From Anaerolineaceae bacterium UBA5838 (GTDB lineage: Bacteria; Chloroflexota; Anaerolineae; Anaerolineales; Anaerolineaceae), in assembly GCA_002432795.1 (NCBI GenBank), contig DJGU01000058.1, positions 59,102 to 74,967 on the forward strand: a DNA stretch of 15,866 nt. Direction: 5' to 3'. The notes under the pieces are model-generated. The model was given only the letters and a program-made list of their open reading frames with translations, had not been told where the DNA came from and made no database searches. Both the position numbers and the translations under genes were made by a program. Shown here in pieces: positions 1 to 7,877 of the stretch (position 1 is its first letter; every line of letters starts with the position of its first letter).

Positions 1-542
1 ATCATCAGGCAATTTTCAATCGGGACGCCAAGCTGTTCCGAGGCGAAGAGCAGTGGATCGGCAAAAGGCTTGCTGCGCGGGCAGGTTTGGGATGTCACAA
101 CCACCGGGAAAAACTCTTCAAGCTGATTGAGGCGCAAAAAATGGCGGGTGGTAACCTCATTGCGGGCTGATACGATCGCGAGCGGGAAACGTTCGCTGAG
201 AATTTCCAGCATTGGCAGGATACCGGCGATAGCAGGGAAGTTTTGCGGCTTGGCTTCTTTCTGATTAGCCCGCCGGTCCAGGAATGAAGCCAGCAGCCTG
301 TCCAGATTCAGGCGGTCTGCTATTTGGAACAGCCAGTTGCCGGGAGATTCGGCAAAATGCACAAACCAGCGTGCCAGGCGATGGGCAGTACCTGGCTTAA
401 ACAGGCGGTCGAGGAACATAAGCCGGCTGGCAAAACGACTGACCATGTGGTCATCGCTGTCGGAAAGTGTCCCATCCACGTCAAATAACAGCGCGCGAAT
501 GCGTGCCCGATCGAGCGGGAGAGTGGATTTGTGTGTGGTCAT
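1..542 (-). CDS. HAD-superfamily hydrolase, C-terminus cut by window edge
   Basis: The reading frame starts at ATG 542 and runs off the left edge after 180 codons with no stop. HAD motif I is visible as DVDGTL at residues 21-26 (nucleophile Asp21, acid/base Asp23). A motif II Ser lies in IVSAR near residue 125, and the motif III Lys is at about residue 158 (RSKPF). Motif IV would lie beyond the edge. The helical segment between motifs I and II (residues about 30-110) resembles a C1 cap of the phosphoglycolate phosphatase / beta-phosphoglucomutase type. HAD enzymes of this kind are cytosolic and hydrolyse small phosphomonoesters. The substrate cannot be read from sequence. The gene starts 30 bases after the M20 peptidase stop on the same strand, so the two are probably cotranscribed. 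I see no clear Shine-Dalgarno before the ATG. Confidence 0.85.
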   Translation of the reverse strand, partial: MTTHKSTLPLDRARIRALLFDVDGTLSDSDDHMVSRFASRLMFLDRLFKPGTAHRLARWFVHFAESPGNWLFQIADRLNLDRLLASFLDRRANQKEAKPQNFPAIAGILPMLEILSERFPLAIVSARNEVTTRHFLRLNQLEEFFPVVVTSQTCPRSKPFADPLLFASEQLGVPIENCLM

Positions 543-572
543 GCCGCTTTGGATCCGTTTTCGGAATTCGGG

Positions 573-2273
573 TTAGACTTCCGGATCAGACTCAGTCAGA
601 GGTTTGGCAACCAGGGGCTCATCATCCTCTGGCAGGGGGTCAAAATCGGGCGATTCCTCTTCATCCACCTCCACCTTGCGCAGGAGTTTGGTTGGCAGGG
701 GCTCTTCCAAACGGCGAATCGCGCTCTCCTCAGCCGCTTCTTCCTCGTAAAAATCGCCATCCTCATCCGGAGAACTTTCAAAATCCAGCTCGCTGGCGTT
801 GCGAATCAAGGCTTGCATGAAGCCTACCATGCGGGCGGCATTCTCGAAAGATAAGCGTTCATTCACGCCATGAACTGTTTCCTGGTCTTCGTGGCTGAGA
901 ACCATGGGAGAGAAGCGGAAGATGTAGTGGGAGAGGTCGGTGTAGTGGCGCGAGTCGGTTGCCCCGTTCATCATAAAGGGTGCGACAAGTGTCTGGGGGT
1001 AAGCTGAACGTGCCAGGTGTGAAAGCAGTCGGAATTGAGGTGAGTCTATGTTTGAAATTTCGGTTGGTTCCCAGGCATGTTCGTTTTCGAGAGTCTCACC
1101 ATGTGCGGGAAGCACTTCGAGTGTTTCGTCTGCCACCAGGTCATAAATGCGTTCGTAAGTCTCGCGAACAGTCTCACCTGGGAATATGCGCAGGTTGATC
1201 AGTCCTTCCGCCACAGCAGGCAACACGTTTTCAGCAGAACCAGCCCGGAGTACAGTGGGGGCTATGGTTGTGCGGGTGTTGGCATCGGTGATCGGGTTCG
1301 CGCGCATTTTACGCTTGACGGCGCCGCCAAACAACCAGGTGTTAGCAAGCATCAGGCGGTCCATGAAAGGCATTTCGTCGCCGACGAAACTCATCATGAA
1401 CTCAACCATCTCCAGATGCTGGGGGAAGGGATTGTTTTCAAGGGTGGCGATTGCCAGGCTGAGGGCGCCGATGGATGTCTGGGGGGAAGGCGTGGAAGCA
1501 TGCCCTGCCTGGGTGGTGGCTTTAAGTTTAAGCGTAAGATGACCTTTTTCGGTCACGCCAATCATTGCAACGGGCGGTTTGATCCCCGGCAGGGAGCCCT
1601 GGGTAATGGCGCCGCCTTCGTCAAGCAATAGCGCCAGTCTGACACCGCGCTCTTTGAGGGTGCGTGTAAGTTCAACCGCGCCGCGGGAGCCGCTGCATTC
1701 CTCATCATGTCCAAAGAGCAGATAAACCGTGCGGTTGGGTTTGAAGCCCTCGCGGATCAGGTTGTTGACAGCTTCCATGATGCTGATGAGCACGCCCTTG
1801 CAGTCCAACGCGCCGCGTCCCCAGACGTAACCATCGGCAATCTCGCCGGCAAAGGGTGGATAAGTCCAGCCAGAATCCGGGGCTTCGTTTGCGGGCACCA
1901 CGTCCTGGTGGGCGGCGAGGGCGATTGGGTCAAGGTCGGGTTCAGAGCCCTTCCAGGTGTAGAGCAGCGCGCCGTCGTTGATCACTTCGCGCGTCAGATG
2001 TTCTTCCACCTGGGGATAGAGCATTTGCAGCAGATTGCGCAGCCCTTCGAAGGGCAGGGGATCAACTTTGTCGGGATCAGAATGGCTGATGGTTTTCATC
2101 TGGATTGCCAGGCCAATGTGCCTGGCGACTTCTTCACCATCGATCTCTTCGAAGGCAATAGGGTGCCCCTCTGGGAGTTGGATGGAAAAATGACTGGTGC
2201 GGTAGAGTACAATGCCGACGATGACCAGAAAGACAACTGCCAGAGCGATCAGAATAAGTGTAATTAGATCCAT
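573..2273 (-). CDS. Membrane-anchored M20 family metallopeptidase (carboxypeptidase S / PM20D1-like)
   Basis: The 566-residue product begins with a hydrophobic segment (residues about 3-24) that should act as an uncleaved membrane anchor. The M20 dinuclear zinc site is visible: HQDVVP with His122 and Asp124, the bridging Asp157 in GALDCKG, the catalytic/ligand Glu pair 191-192 in GHDEECSG, Asp218 in LLDEGG, and a late His in VHGVNERL. The motif after the first His (W-x-YPPF-x-G, then WGRGA) is typical of the yeast carboxypeptidase S / PM20D1 branch, which cleaves or forms N-acyl amino acids and dipeptides. I chose ATG 2273 over the ATG at 2300 because GGAGG lies 6 bases upstream of it (2280-2284) and it starts directly on the membrane segment. 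The last 75 or so residues form a strongly acidic tail rich in Asp, Glu and Pro, beyond the usual domain. The HAD gene follows 30 bases later. Confidence 0.92.
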   Translation of the reverse strand: MDLITLILIALAVVFLVIVGIVLYRTSHFSIQLPEGHPIAFEEIDGEEVARHIGLAIQMKTISHSDPDKVDPLPFEGLRNLLQMLYPQVEEHLTREVINDGALLYTWKGSEPDLDPIALAAHQDVVPANEAPDSGWTYPPFAGEIADGYVWGRGALDCKGVLISIMEAVNNLIREGFKPNRTVYLLFGHDEECSGSRGAVELTRTLKERGVRLALLLDEGGAITQGSLPGIKPPVAMIGVTEKGHLTLKLKATTQAGHASTPSPQTSIGALSLAIATLENNPFPQHLEMVEFMMSFVGDEMPFMDRLMLANTWLFGGAVKRKMRANPITDANTRTTIAPTVLRAGSAENVLPAVAEGLINLRIFPGETVRETYERIYDLVADETLEVLPAHGETLENEHAWEPTEISNIDSPQFRLLSHLARSAYPQTLVAPFMMNGATDSRHYTDLSHYIFRFSPMVLSHEDQETVHGVNERLSFENAARMVGFMQALIRNASELDFESSPDEDGDFYEEEAAEESAIRRLEEPLPTKLLRKVEVDEEESPDFDPLPEDDEPLVAKPLTESDPEV

Positions 2274-2314
2274 AGTTTTCCTCCAGAACGTTTGAAACAT
2301 GCTGCTTTTTGTCT

Positions 2315-2320
2315 ATTGTA
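2315..2320 (-). promoter_or_regulatory. Candidate -10 box for the M20-HAD pair
   Basis: On the minus strand this reads TACAAT, 41 bases before ATG 2273. That leaves room for a leader of about 35 bases carrying the GGAGG ribosome site. The -35 region (TTGTTC at an 18-base spacing) is weak, so this is a modest call. Confidence 0.4.
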
Positions 2321-2354
2321 ACGGATAATGGCAGTGATGAACAATCTAAGACGG

Positions 2355-2372
2355 CGCGCTTTTTTTAGCGCG
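2355..2372. repeat. Perfect inverted repeat in the divergent intergenic region
   Basis: CGCGCT and AGCGCG pair perfectly around a loop of six T. The element sits between the M20 gene (minus) and the response regulator (plus), upstream of both starts. It therefore does not end either gene. It could be an operator or a chance hairpin. Confidence 0.45.
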
Positions 2373-2415
2373 TTTCTACATGAAATCTTAATCACAATTT
2401 ATTATATTTCTACCC

Positions 2416-2421
2416 TATAAT
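2416..2421 (+). promoter_or_regulatory. Consensus -10 box (TATAAT) just before the response regulator
   Basis: A perfect TATAAT ends 9 bases before ATG 2431. If used, transcription would begin about 3-4 bases before the start codon, giving a nearly leaderless message. The bases in between (GAGGTGAT) also look like a ribosome binding site, which would need a promoter farther upstream. No good -35 hexamer is visible at 17 bases. The two readings cannot be separated from sequence. Confidence 0.45.
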
Positions 2422-2430
2422 TGAGGTGAT

Positions 2431-3123
2431 ATGACAGAAACAATCCTTGTCGTTGATGACCAGCCCAGTGTGCGCACCTTGCTGAAAGATTACCTGACCA
2501 GCCAGGGCTACCGTGTGGTTACGGCAAATGATGGGCAGGACGCGCTGTTTGTTGCACGCCATGAGCATCCAAATCTTGTGTTGTTGGATATCATGATGCC
2601 AAAGATGGACGGCTACCAGTTTTTGAGCGCTTTCCGGCGGGAAAACCAGGTGCCAGTGATCGTGCTGAGCGCCAAAGAAGAGGAAACGGACACAGTGCTT
2701 GGGCTGGAACTGGGGGCGGATGATTACGTGATCAAGCCTTTCCGCATGCGTGAGCTGCTTGCAAGGGTCAGGGCGGCACTGCGGCGGGTGGAAACACCTC
2801 TCGAGCCGGCCAGCCTCCTGCGGGTGGGCGACCTGGTGTTGGACAGGGCTGCGCATAGCGTTCACATTGGGGAAAAGGAAGCCAATCTGACTTCGCTTGA
2901 GTTTGATCTGCTGGAGTTATTGATGACAACTCCTGGAAGGGTTTTTTCGCGTACAGAGCTCGTGGATCGCTTATATGAAAGTGGTTTTACCGGTCTGGAA
3001 AGTACGCTGAATGTGCACATCCGAAATTTGCGTTTGAAGATCGAGCCTGATCCAGCCGCGCCGCGTTATCTTGAGACGGTTTTTGGCGTCGGTTATCGCA
3101 TGAAGAACCAGGAGCGTCCTTGA
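2431..3123 (+). CDS. OmpR/PhoB-family response regulator
   Basis: The 230-residue protein has a receiver domain (about 1-118) with the acidic pair Asp9-Asp10, the phosphoacceptor Asp53 in LLDIMMPKMDG, Ser80 in VLSAK and Lys102 in IKPF. A winged-helix output domain of the OmpR type (about 128-228) follows, ending in ETVFGVGYRMK. It should bind DNA when phosphorylated by the kinase encoded immediately downstream. The stop codon overlaps the kinase start, so the two are translationally coupled and form one operon. The sequence does not reveal the regulon or stimulus. No adjacent transporter suggests a BaeSR, PhoPR or metal-response role. Confidence 0.95.
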   Translation: MTETILVVDDQPSVRTLLKDYLTSQGYRVVTANDGQDALFVARHEHPNLVLLDIMMPKMDGYQFLSAFRRENQVPVIVLSAKEEETDTVLGLELGADDYVIKPFRMRELLARVRAALRRVETPLEPASLLRVGDLVLDRAAHSVHIGEKEANLTSLEFDLLELLMTTPGRVFSRTELVDRLYESGFTGLESTLNVHIRNLRLKIEPDPAAPRYLETVFGVGYRMKNQERP

Positions 3124-4526
3124 AGACCTCGATCACTCTCAAACTTGCTTTGGCTTTCATCGGCGTGTCCTTGCTGACAGGTCTGGCACTGACTTTTTTC
3201 TTTCGCTCGCTGATTTCAGAAAATTTTGAGCGGCTTGTGCTCGATCAGCAAGCGGAAGCCAAACAAATCCTGGTTGAGGCATATTATGCCCAGAACGAAA
3301 GCTGGGAGGGAGTGGAGCAGGTTTTGTCCCCGGCAATTGGGGTAGTCGGGGGGCACGGATCCGGACGCGGGCAAGGGCAGGGCAACACTCAAACCCAACC
3401 CGGTGTACAGGCTGGGCAACGCACTTTCGGTATAGCAGATGCGGATGGCACGGTGCTGGTAGGGTTGGAGGGGCTATATACAACCGGCGATCAACTGACA
3501 AAGCAGCAGCTTGATTCTGGTATACCAATCCTTCATGAGGGGAAGCTGGTTGGCACTTTATTGAGTTCGCGCTCGCTGAGCTATTCCGGTTTGGAACAAA
3601 ATTTTTTGGATCAAGTCAACCGCGGGCTGCTCTTTACACTATTGGGAGCGGTTTTGGTGGTCTCTTTGCTCAGCTTGCTGATGTCTGGTAATTTCACCCG
3701 ACCGATTAAAGCGCTCACAACCGCTTCGCGCAACCTGGCAGAAGGCAAACGCACGCAGTTGGTGGAAGTGAGTTCAAGTGACGAACTGGGAGAGCTTGGC
3801 GAATCATTCAATCGCATGAGCCTGGAAATCGAAAATGCGGAACGTCTGCGCAAGCAAATGACCGCCGACGTTGCGCACGACTTACGCACTCCGCTGACGG
3901 TGATTGGGGGTTACATAGAAGCAGCCCGGGATGGCACCCTGGAATTGACACCCGAGCGCTTGGATGTGCTTGGGCTCGAAGTCAATCGTCTTAACCGCCT
4001 GGTGAGCGACTTGCGCACCATGTCCCAATCTGACAGCGGCGAACTGCTGATCAGCCGTGAAGCAGTGGATCCAGCGCATTTGCTGGCCAAGATCAGCGAG
4101 GTTTTTCGCCTGCAGGCTGAGCAAAAGGGGATCAGTTTGATTGTTGGGGCGGCAGAAGGCTTGCCCGTGCTTTCTGGGGATGAGGGTCGCCTGATGCAGG
4201 TTTTGGAAAACCTGGTTGCCAATGCCATCCGGCACACTCCGGCTGGTGGGGAAATTACGCTGAATGTTTCGGAGGAATCCAGAAATCACGCCTTATTGTT
4301 CTCGGTCGCGGATAGCGGCGAAGGTATCCCCGCGGAAGAGCTTCCGTTGATTTTTGAGCGCTTTCATCGCGTGGATAAGAGCCGGCACGCCGACAGCAAC
4401 CAGAGCGGGCTGGGGTTGGCAATCGCGCGCGCCATTGTGGAAGCCCACGGCGGCAAAATCTGGGCGGAATCCACCCGCGGCGTCGGCACGACCATCAAAT
4501 TTCAACTTCCCATTAGCGCCGTCTAA
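3120..4526 (+). CDS. Sensor histidine kinase, HAMP-HisKA-HATPase
   Basis: The start is TTG at 3120, sharing TTGA with the regulator stop codon. AGGAG at 3110-3114 lies 5 bases upstream. The 468-residue protein has a first membrane segment (about 8-30), an extracytoplasmic sensor region (about 31-167), a second membrane segment (about 169-189), HAMP (about 190-242), HisKA with phosphoacceptor His253 in DVAHDLRTP, and a HATPase_c domain. The ATPase boxes are all present: N box with Asn364 and Asn368, G1 DSGEGIP near 398, F box IFERFHRVDK, and G2 SGLGLAIARA near 429-438. It should be an active kinase/phosphatase for the paired regulator. The sensor loop contains a Gly/Gln-rich low-complexity stretch (about 78-100), which is unusual. 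The ligand is unknown. Confidence 0.95.
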   Translation: MKTSITLKLALAFIGVSLLTGLALTFFFRSLISENFERLVLDQQAEAKQILVEAYYAQNESWEGVEQVLSPAIGVVGGHGSGRGQGQGNTQTQPGVQAGQRTFGIADADGTVLVGLEGLYTTGDQLTKQQLDSGIPILHEGKLVGTLLSSRSLSYSGLEQNFLDQVNRGLLFTLLGAVLVVSLLSLLMSGNFTRPIKALTTASRNLAEGKRTQLVEVSSSDELGELGESFNRMSLEIENAERLRKQMTADVAHDLRTPLTVIGGYIEAARDGTLELTPERLDVLGLEVNRLNRLVSDLRTMSQSDSGELLISREAVDPAHLLAKISEVFRLQAEQKGISLIVGAAEGLPVLSGDEGRLMQVLENLVANAIRHTPAGGEITLNVSEESRNHALLFSVADSGEGIPAEELPLIFERFHRVDKSRHADSNQSGLGLAIARAIVEAHGGKIWAESTRGVGTTIKFQLPISAV

Positions 4527-4560
4527 TTTCCGAGTGTGACGCTTTACCTCAATCGTAAAT

Positions 4561-4588
4561 GTAGGGGCGACGCATGCGTCGCCCCTAC
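4561..4588. repeat. 28-bp perfect palindrome, symmetric REP-like element
   Basis: The sequence is GTAG, then GGGCGACGCA, then the exact reverse complement, ending in CTAC. It lies in the 85-base gap between the convergent kinase and permease genes. The GTAG foot followed by GGGC matches the REP elements at 8444-8515 and 8744-8814. I therefore read it as a symmetric relative of that family, carrying a GTAG foot on both strands. No T-tract follows, so a simple intrinsic terminator is less likely, although it could still slow both transcripts. Confidence 0.75.
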
Positions 4589-4611
4589 GATGGGCTTGGA
4601 TTGCCGGCAGC

Positions 4612-6840
4612 TTATTGTTCAATGCGTTTGATCTGTTTACGCATCCACAACGCCCCGCCGGTTTGGTAGCGCCGCACGACCATCATCGAGCAGGGCACTA
4701 CTTCCATCAGGTAATCATCCAGTTTGCCAAAGATCTGGTCAGGTGCGAGGATTTCCTCGGCTGCGCCGATGATTATCAAATCGTAATTACCTTCCCGGCA
4801 CTCTGCCAGGATCGCATCGGCGATCGAATCAGTGGTTTGAACTTTGAACTGAAAAACGTTTCCAATGTCTGCAACTTCCTGCTCGAGGATCTCATGCACC
4901 TGCAGCTCCTCATCCTCAAGGCGTTCCTCGTCGGCTTCGCCGCGCACCAGCCTGAGGGCTACAATTTCACCTTTGTTACTCGGCAATGTGATATCCCGCG
5001 CCATTTGCAATGCAAGCCCCGCATTTGGACCACCGCCAACCGGTACCAGGATGCGCCGAATGGGATTGGGCAGTCCGCGGTCGCGCAGGACAGCAACGTT
5101 GCGGTTTGCCATCATCATCACTTCTTTGAGGATGTTGTTGGGGAATTCCACCTTGGCATGTTCCTGAGGATAGCCCAAAATTACGAGATTGACGTCTTTG
5201 TGGCGGCTAAGCTCAGAAAATATACCCTCTTCAACCCGAGTGGCAGCTTTTAACTTGGCATAGATGGGGACATTTCGATCCATGGCAATCGGGCTGATTG
5301 CTTCGAGCATTTTATGCTGTTCTTCTTTTTTTGCTTCTACAAGAGCGGGCACATCAGTATTACCAAGACTGATGGGCGTTTTTACGACTGTGAAGAGGCA
5401 GACTGCGGTATCTTCCTGTTGATTGACCAACTGGGCAGCCAGGTTTGTCAGGCTTCTGGCGGTGCTCACTTTTTTGGCGGCTATCAACACGCGTCCGCCG
5501 CCTTCCTGAGACTCAAGCCGAGCGTTGAGATCCTGCTGGGTTCTGATTTGCTTAGAGATAAAGTAAGCCACACTCAGGATAGCCAGCACGCCGCCCAGGA
5601 AAAGTAAGGCTCTCGGGTTGGCAAACGAAATGATGAGCACGCCGGCTAAAGCGGCGGCAATGACTGTAAACGGGTAGAGTGGCACTTTGAAGGGGCGTTC
5701 AATATCGGGGAATTTCTTGCGCAGCCTTGGCATAGCCAAAGTTGCCCAGAAAAGGACAAACATGTAGCCGGCGCTCGAGAGAAAGCTGAGGAAGTCCACC
5801 AAGCCGATCGCTGCCACAAGCGCGCTGACGATCACCACCATGATGACTGCCACCCAGGGCGTGCGCCATTGACTGAGGCGGGAGAACGAGCGCGGCCAGA
5901 CGCGATCGCGGCTGAGCGAGAAGGCTTCGCGTGTGGCTGAAAGCATGGCTGAATTTACGGATGTGAGGGTGGCGATGATGCCGGTAATGCCCATTACAGA
6001 GACGCCAATGTTGGGCCAGAAGCGGGAGGCGGCATCTGTAAGGGCGGTTTCGGAGCCCGCCAATTCTGTGAATGGCACTGTGCCTACTGTAACCATCGTC
6101 ACCGTGGAATAGATCAGCGTGGTGAGCAGCAGACTGACGAGGATGCCAATGGGGATATTCCGGCTGGGTTCGGTAATCTCTTCTGCGTCATCTGCAATGA
6201 CCTCAAAGCCAACATACGCGTTGTAGGCGAGGGCAATAGCAGAGAGCATGCGCCCCATGTGCGCGATAGCGCTTTGATTGTCGAAGACCTGGCGTCCGGA
6301 GAGGAATGTCTCCATATTGAAGCCACCCTCACTAAAAAACCCCTTGAAAATAAAAATGCCAAAAACGAGCAGCAAAAAAGCGCCGAGGATCACCTGGAGG
6401 TTACCTGCACTGCTGACACCGCGGATGTGCATCGCGCCAATGACTACGATGACCGCTATGGCGACCGGAACGATGGGAAGCGAGGGAATGAAAATGGAGA
6501 GCGAGATGGCAAAGCCAACCGCGGAAAGAGCGGCATAGAAGGTGCTGGAAAGGCAGTCCAGCGAACCGACGAGATACATCAACCAACCTTTGCCAAACGC
6601 TTCGCCAACGTAGGTCATCGCGCCGCCGGTAACGGGGAAGGTGGTGGCGAGTTCGCAATAGTTGAGGGCGATGCTGAGCGTGAGCAGACCGCCGAGAGCG
6701 AGCGCCAGGACGGATTCAGGTCCGGCGATTTTAGCGACGTGACCTGTAAGGACGAAAATTTCTGCAGCAATGGTGCCGGCAGTGCCGAGCATGATAACCT
6801 GCAGGAGCGAGAGTTGACGTTTGAGCTTGCGTTTTGCCAT
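4612..6840 (-). CDS. APC-superfamily amino-acid permease with two C-terminal UspA-like domains
   Basis: The 742-residue protein starts with an APC transporter region of about 12 membrane segments (about 10-430). It includes GTAGTIAAEIFV in the first segment and the family motif GFEVIADDAEEITEPSRNIP near 211-230. Two soluble universal-stress-like domains follow (about 449-588 and 596-724). The second opens with RRILVPVGGGP and contains DLIIIGAAEE. APC permeases move amino acids or polyamines across the cytoplasmic membrane. Fused Usp domains are thought to regulate this, for example by nucleotide binding. Neither Usp domain shows an intact G-2x-G-9x-G(S/T) ATP motif. I chose ATG 6840 because GGAG (6846-6849) lies 5 bases upstream and the product starts with the typical basic N-terminus. 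An upstream in-frame ATG at 6975 would add 45 unlikely residues and lies upstream of the promoter. The substrate is not predictable. Confidence 0.93.
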   Translation of the reverse strand: MAKRKLKRQLSLLQVIMLGTAGTIAAEIFVLTGHVAKIAGPESVLALALGGLLTLSIALNYCELATTFPVTGGAMTYVGEAFGKGWLMYLVGSLDCLSSTFYAALSAVGFAISLSIFIPSLPIVPVAIAVIVVIGAMHIRGVSSAGNLQVILGAFLLLVFGIFIFKGFFSEGGFNMETFLSGRQVFDNQSAIAHMGRMLSAIALAYNAYVGFEVIADDAEEITEPSRNIPIGILVSLLLTTLIYSTVTMVTVGTVPFTELAGSETALTDAASRFWPNIGVSVMGITGIIATLTSVNSAMLSATREAFSLSRDRVWPRSFSRLSQWRTPWVAVIMVVIVSALVAAIGLVDFLSFLSSAGYMFVLFWATLAMPRLRKKFPDIERPFKVPLYPFTVIAAALAGVLIISFANPRALLFLGGVLAILSVAYFISKQIRTQQDLNARLESQEGGGRVLIAAKKVSTARSLTNLAAQLVNQQEDTAVCLFTVVKTPISLGNTDVPALVEAKKEEQHKMLEAISPIAMDRNVPIYAKLKAATRVEEGIFSELSRHKDVNLVILGYPQEHAKVEFPNNILKEVMMMANRNVAVLRDRGLPNPIRRILVPVGGGPNAGLALQMARDITLPSNKGEIVALRLVRGEADEERLEDEELQVHEILEQEVADIGNVFQFKVQTTDSIADAILAECREGNYDLIIIGAAEEILAPDQIFGKLDDYLMEVVPCSMMVVRRYQTGGALWMRKQIKRIEQ

Positions 6841-6876
6841 ATTGTCTCCAAAACAAGGGTGTGTTTGCTGGCTGAA

Positions 6877-6885
6877 ATTATAGCA
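6877..6885 (-). promoter_or_regulatory. Extended -10 promoter of the APC permease
   Basis: The minus strand reads TGC followed by TATAAT, a perfect extended -10 element. It would start a transcript about 30 bases before ATG 6840, leaving room for the GGAG site. The -35 region is poor, as is common for extended -10 promoters. It lies inside the 45-codon upstream extension of the frame, which argues against that longer start. Confidence 0.65.
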
Positions 6886-6991
6886 CCATGGAGCTTGGGC
6901 ATATTTAATATTTGTCTGATTGGATCCAACATTAGTCGAATTGCATGAGAAGAAACCTGAGCGAAAAGAGCTCACTTTCCAAGCCCCACCC

Positions 6992-7017
6992 TGAACTGCT
7001 TGGTTGAACTGCTTGGT
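6992..7017. repeat. Two perfect tandem copies of a 13-bp unit
   Basis: TGAACTGCTTGGT occurs at 6992-7004 and again at 7005-7017 with no gap. The pair lies 55 bases before the DUF2807 gene, within the 232-base divergent region. A weaker TAAAAT (7040-7045) follows and could be the -10 of that gene. The rest of this intergenic stretch shows only the permease promoter. The repeat could be a binding site or a slippage duplication. Confidence 0.7.
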
Positions 7018-7072
7018 GAAGAGTGCTTGCGATTTGATGTAAAATCAACTTGGATCTTGAAAGAGGTGAAAC

Positions 7073-7831
7073 ATGAAGAATCGATTCAGACTGATTGCTT
7101 TCTTGTCTGTAATTTTGCTAACGAGCATCGCTTGCGGCATTACCCGCCGAACTCCGACCCCAATCCCTCAGACTAATGACAAGGACCAAAATGTTTTGGT
7201 GAGTGAGTTCCGTCAATTGGGTGAGTTTACAAAGATCGATATGGATGGCGGCGCAAAGGTGAACCTGGTGCAGGGCAGCGAGCACTCCGTCAAAGTTGAA
7301 GGTTCACGGCGTGTTGTGGACCAGGTGTTGACGCAAGTGAATGATGGGGTCTTAGTGATAAACTACCGCGACCGAAAACTCTTCGAATTCTGGGCTGAGA
7401 GCCTGACTTTGACGATTACTTTCAAGGATCTGAGCAATTTCAGGCTGGATGGTGGGGTCGAACTGAAGGCGGATGACCTTACCCTGGAAGATTTCAACCT
7501 TACCATTAATGGCGGTGCCAGCGTCAGGATGAATAACCTGCTGGTAAATACCCTGAGTATGACCCTGACTGGCGGCGGCAATATCGAAGTCTCTGGAATT
7601 GCAGAAAACCACAATGTCAAGGTATCGGGGGGAACCAACTACCAGGCGGAAGACCTCAAGAGCGCTAATGTAAGCGTGGAAATTATCGGCGCGGCCAACG
7701 TGGTGGTGTGGGCAACGGAAAAGTTGAACCTCGACCTGGCCGGCGCTTACAGCGTGAGCTACTGGGGCAGCCCGCAAATTACGCAAAGCGTGACCGGACT
7801 TGGTGAGATAAAAGCGCTGGGCGAAAAGTAA
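7073..7831 (+). CDS. DUF2807 (head-GIN) putative lipoprotein
   Basis: The 252-residue protein has a lipoprotein-like signal sequence: a basic start, a hydrophobic core at about 6-19, and TSIAC with Cys21 as the likely lipidated residue. A short Thr/Pro linker follows. Residues about 45-245 carry the DUF2807 pattern of short strands with repeated turns (FRLDGGVELKADDL, LTINGGASVRMNNL, LTGGGNIEVSG, VSGGTNYQAEDL), which forms a right-handed beta-helix-like fold. Members are surface or periplasmic proteins, sometimes called auto-transporter adhesin head GIN domains. Their function is unproven. The ATG is preceded by GAGGTG 4 bases away (7063-7068). It is transcribed alone and converges with the HIT gene. 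Confidence 0.88.
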   Translation: MKNRFRLIAFLSVILLTSIACGITRRTPTPIPQTNDKDQNVLVSEFRQLGEFTKIDMDGGAKVNLVQGSEHSVKVEGSRRVVDQVLTQVNDGVLVINYRDRKLFEFWAESLTLTITFKDLSNFRLDGGVELKADDLTLEDFNLTINGGASVRMNNLLVNTLSMTLTGGGNIEVSGIAENHNVKVSGGTNYQAEDLKSANVSVEIIGAANVVVWATEKLNLDLAGAYSVSYWGSPQITQSVTGLGEIKALGEK

Positions 7832-7852
7832 GTTATTTGTGAGGTTAAGTTT

Positions 7853-7877
7853 GCTGACAATGTTAATTGTTGTCAGC
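7853..7877. repeat. Inverted repeat at the convergent ends of the DUF2807 and HIT genes
   Basis: GCTGACAA and TTGTCAGC pair over 8 bases around a 9-base loop. The loop contains the HIT stop codon (7863-7865). The hairpin lies 21 bases after the DUF2807 stop. It may reduce read-through between the convergent genes, but no T-tract follows on either strand, so it is not a canonical intrinsic terminator. Confidence 0.55.

Noticed and set aside
2355..2372. Hairpin with T-rich loop read as a terminator
   Set aside because: It lies upstream of both divergent genes, so no known transcript would end there. The T run is in the loop and only three T follow the stem.
4615..5253. 212-codon plus-strand open frame opposite the permease
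   Set aside because: It is a shadow of the APC-Usp gene on the other strand, with no ribosome site and no protein-like pattern.
6841..6975. 45-codon upstream extension of the permease frame
   Set aside because: It contains the extended -10 promoter, and the downstream ATG 6840 has a proper GGAG site and a family-like N-terminus.
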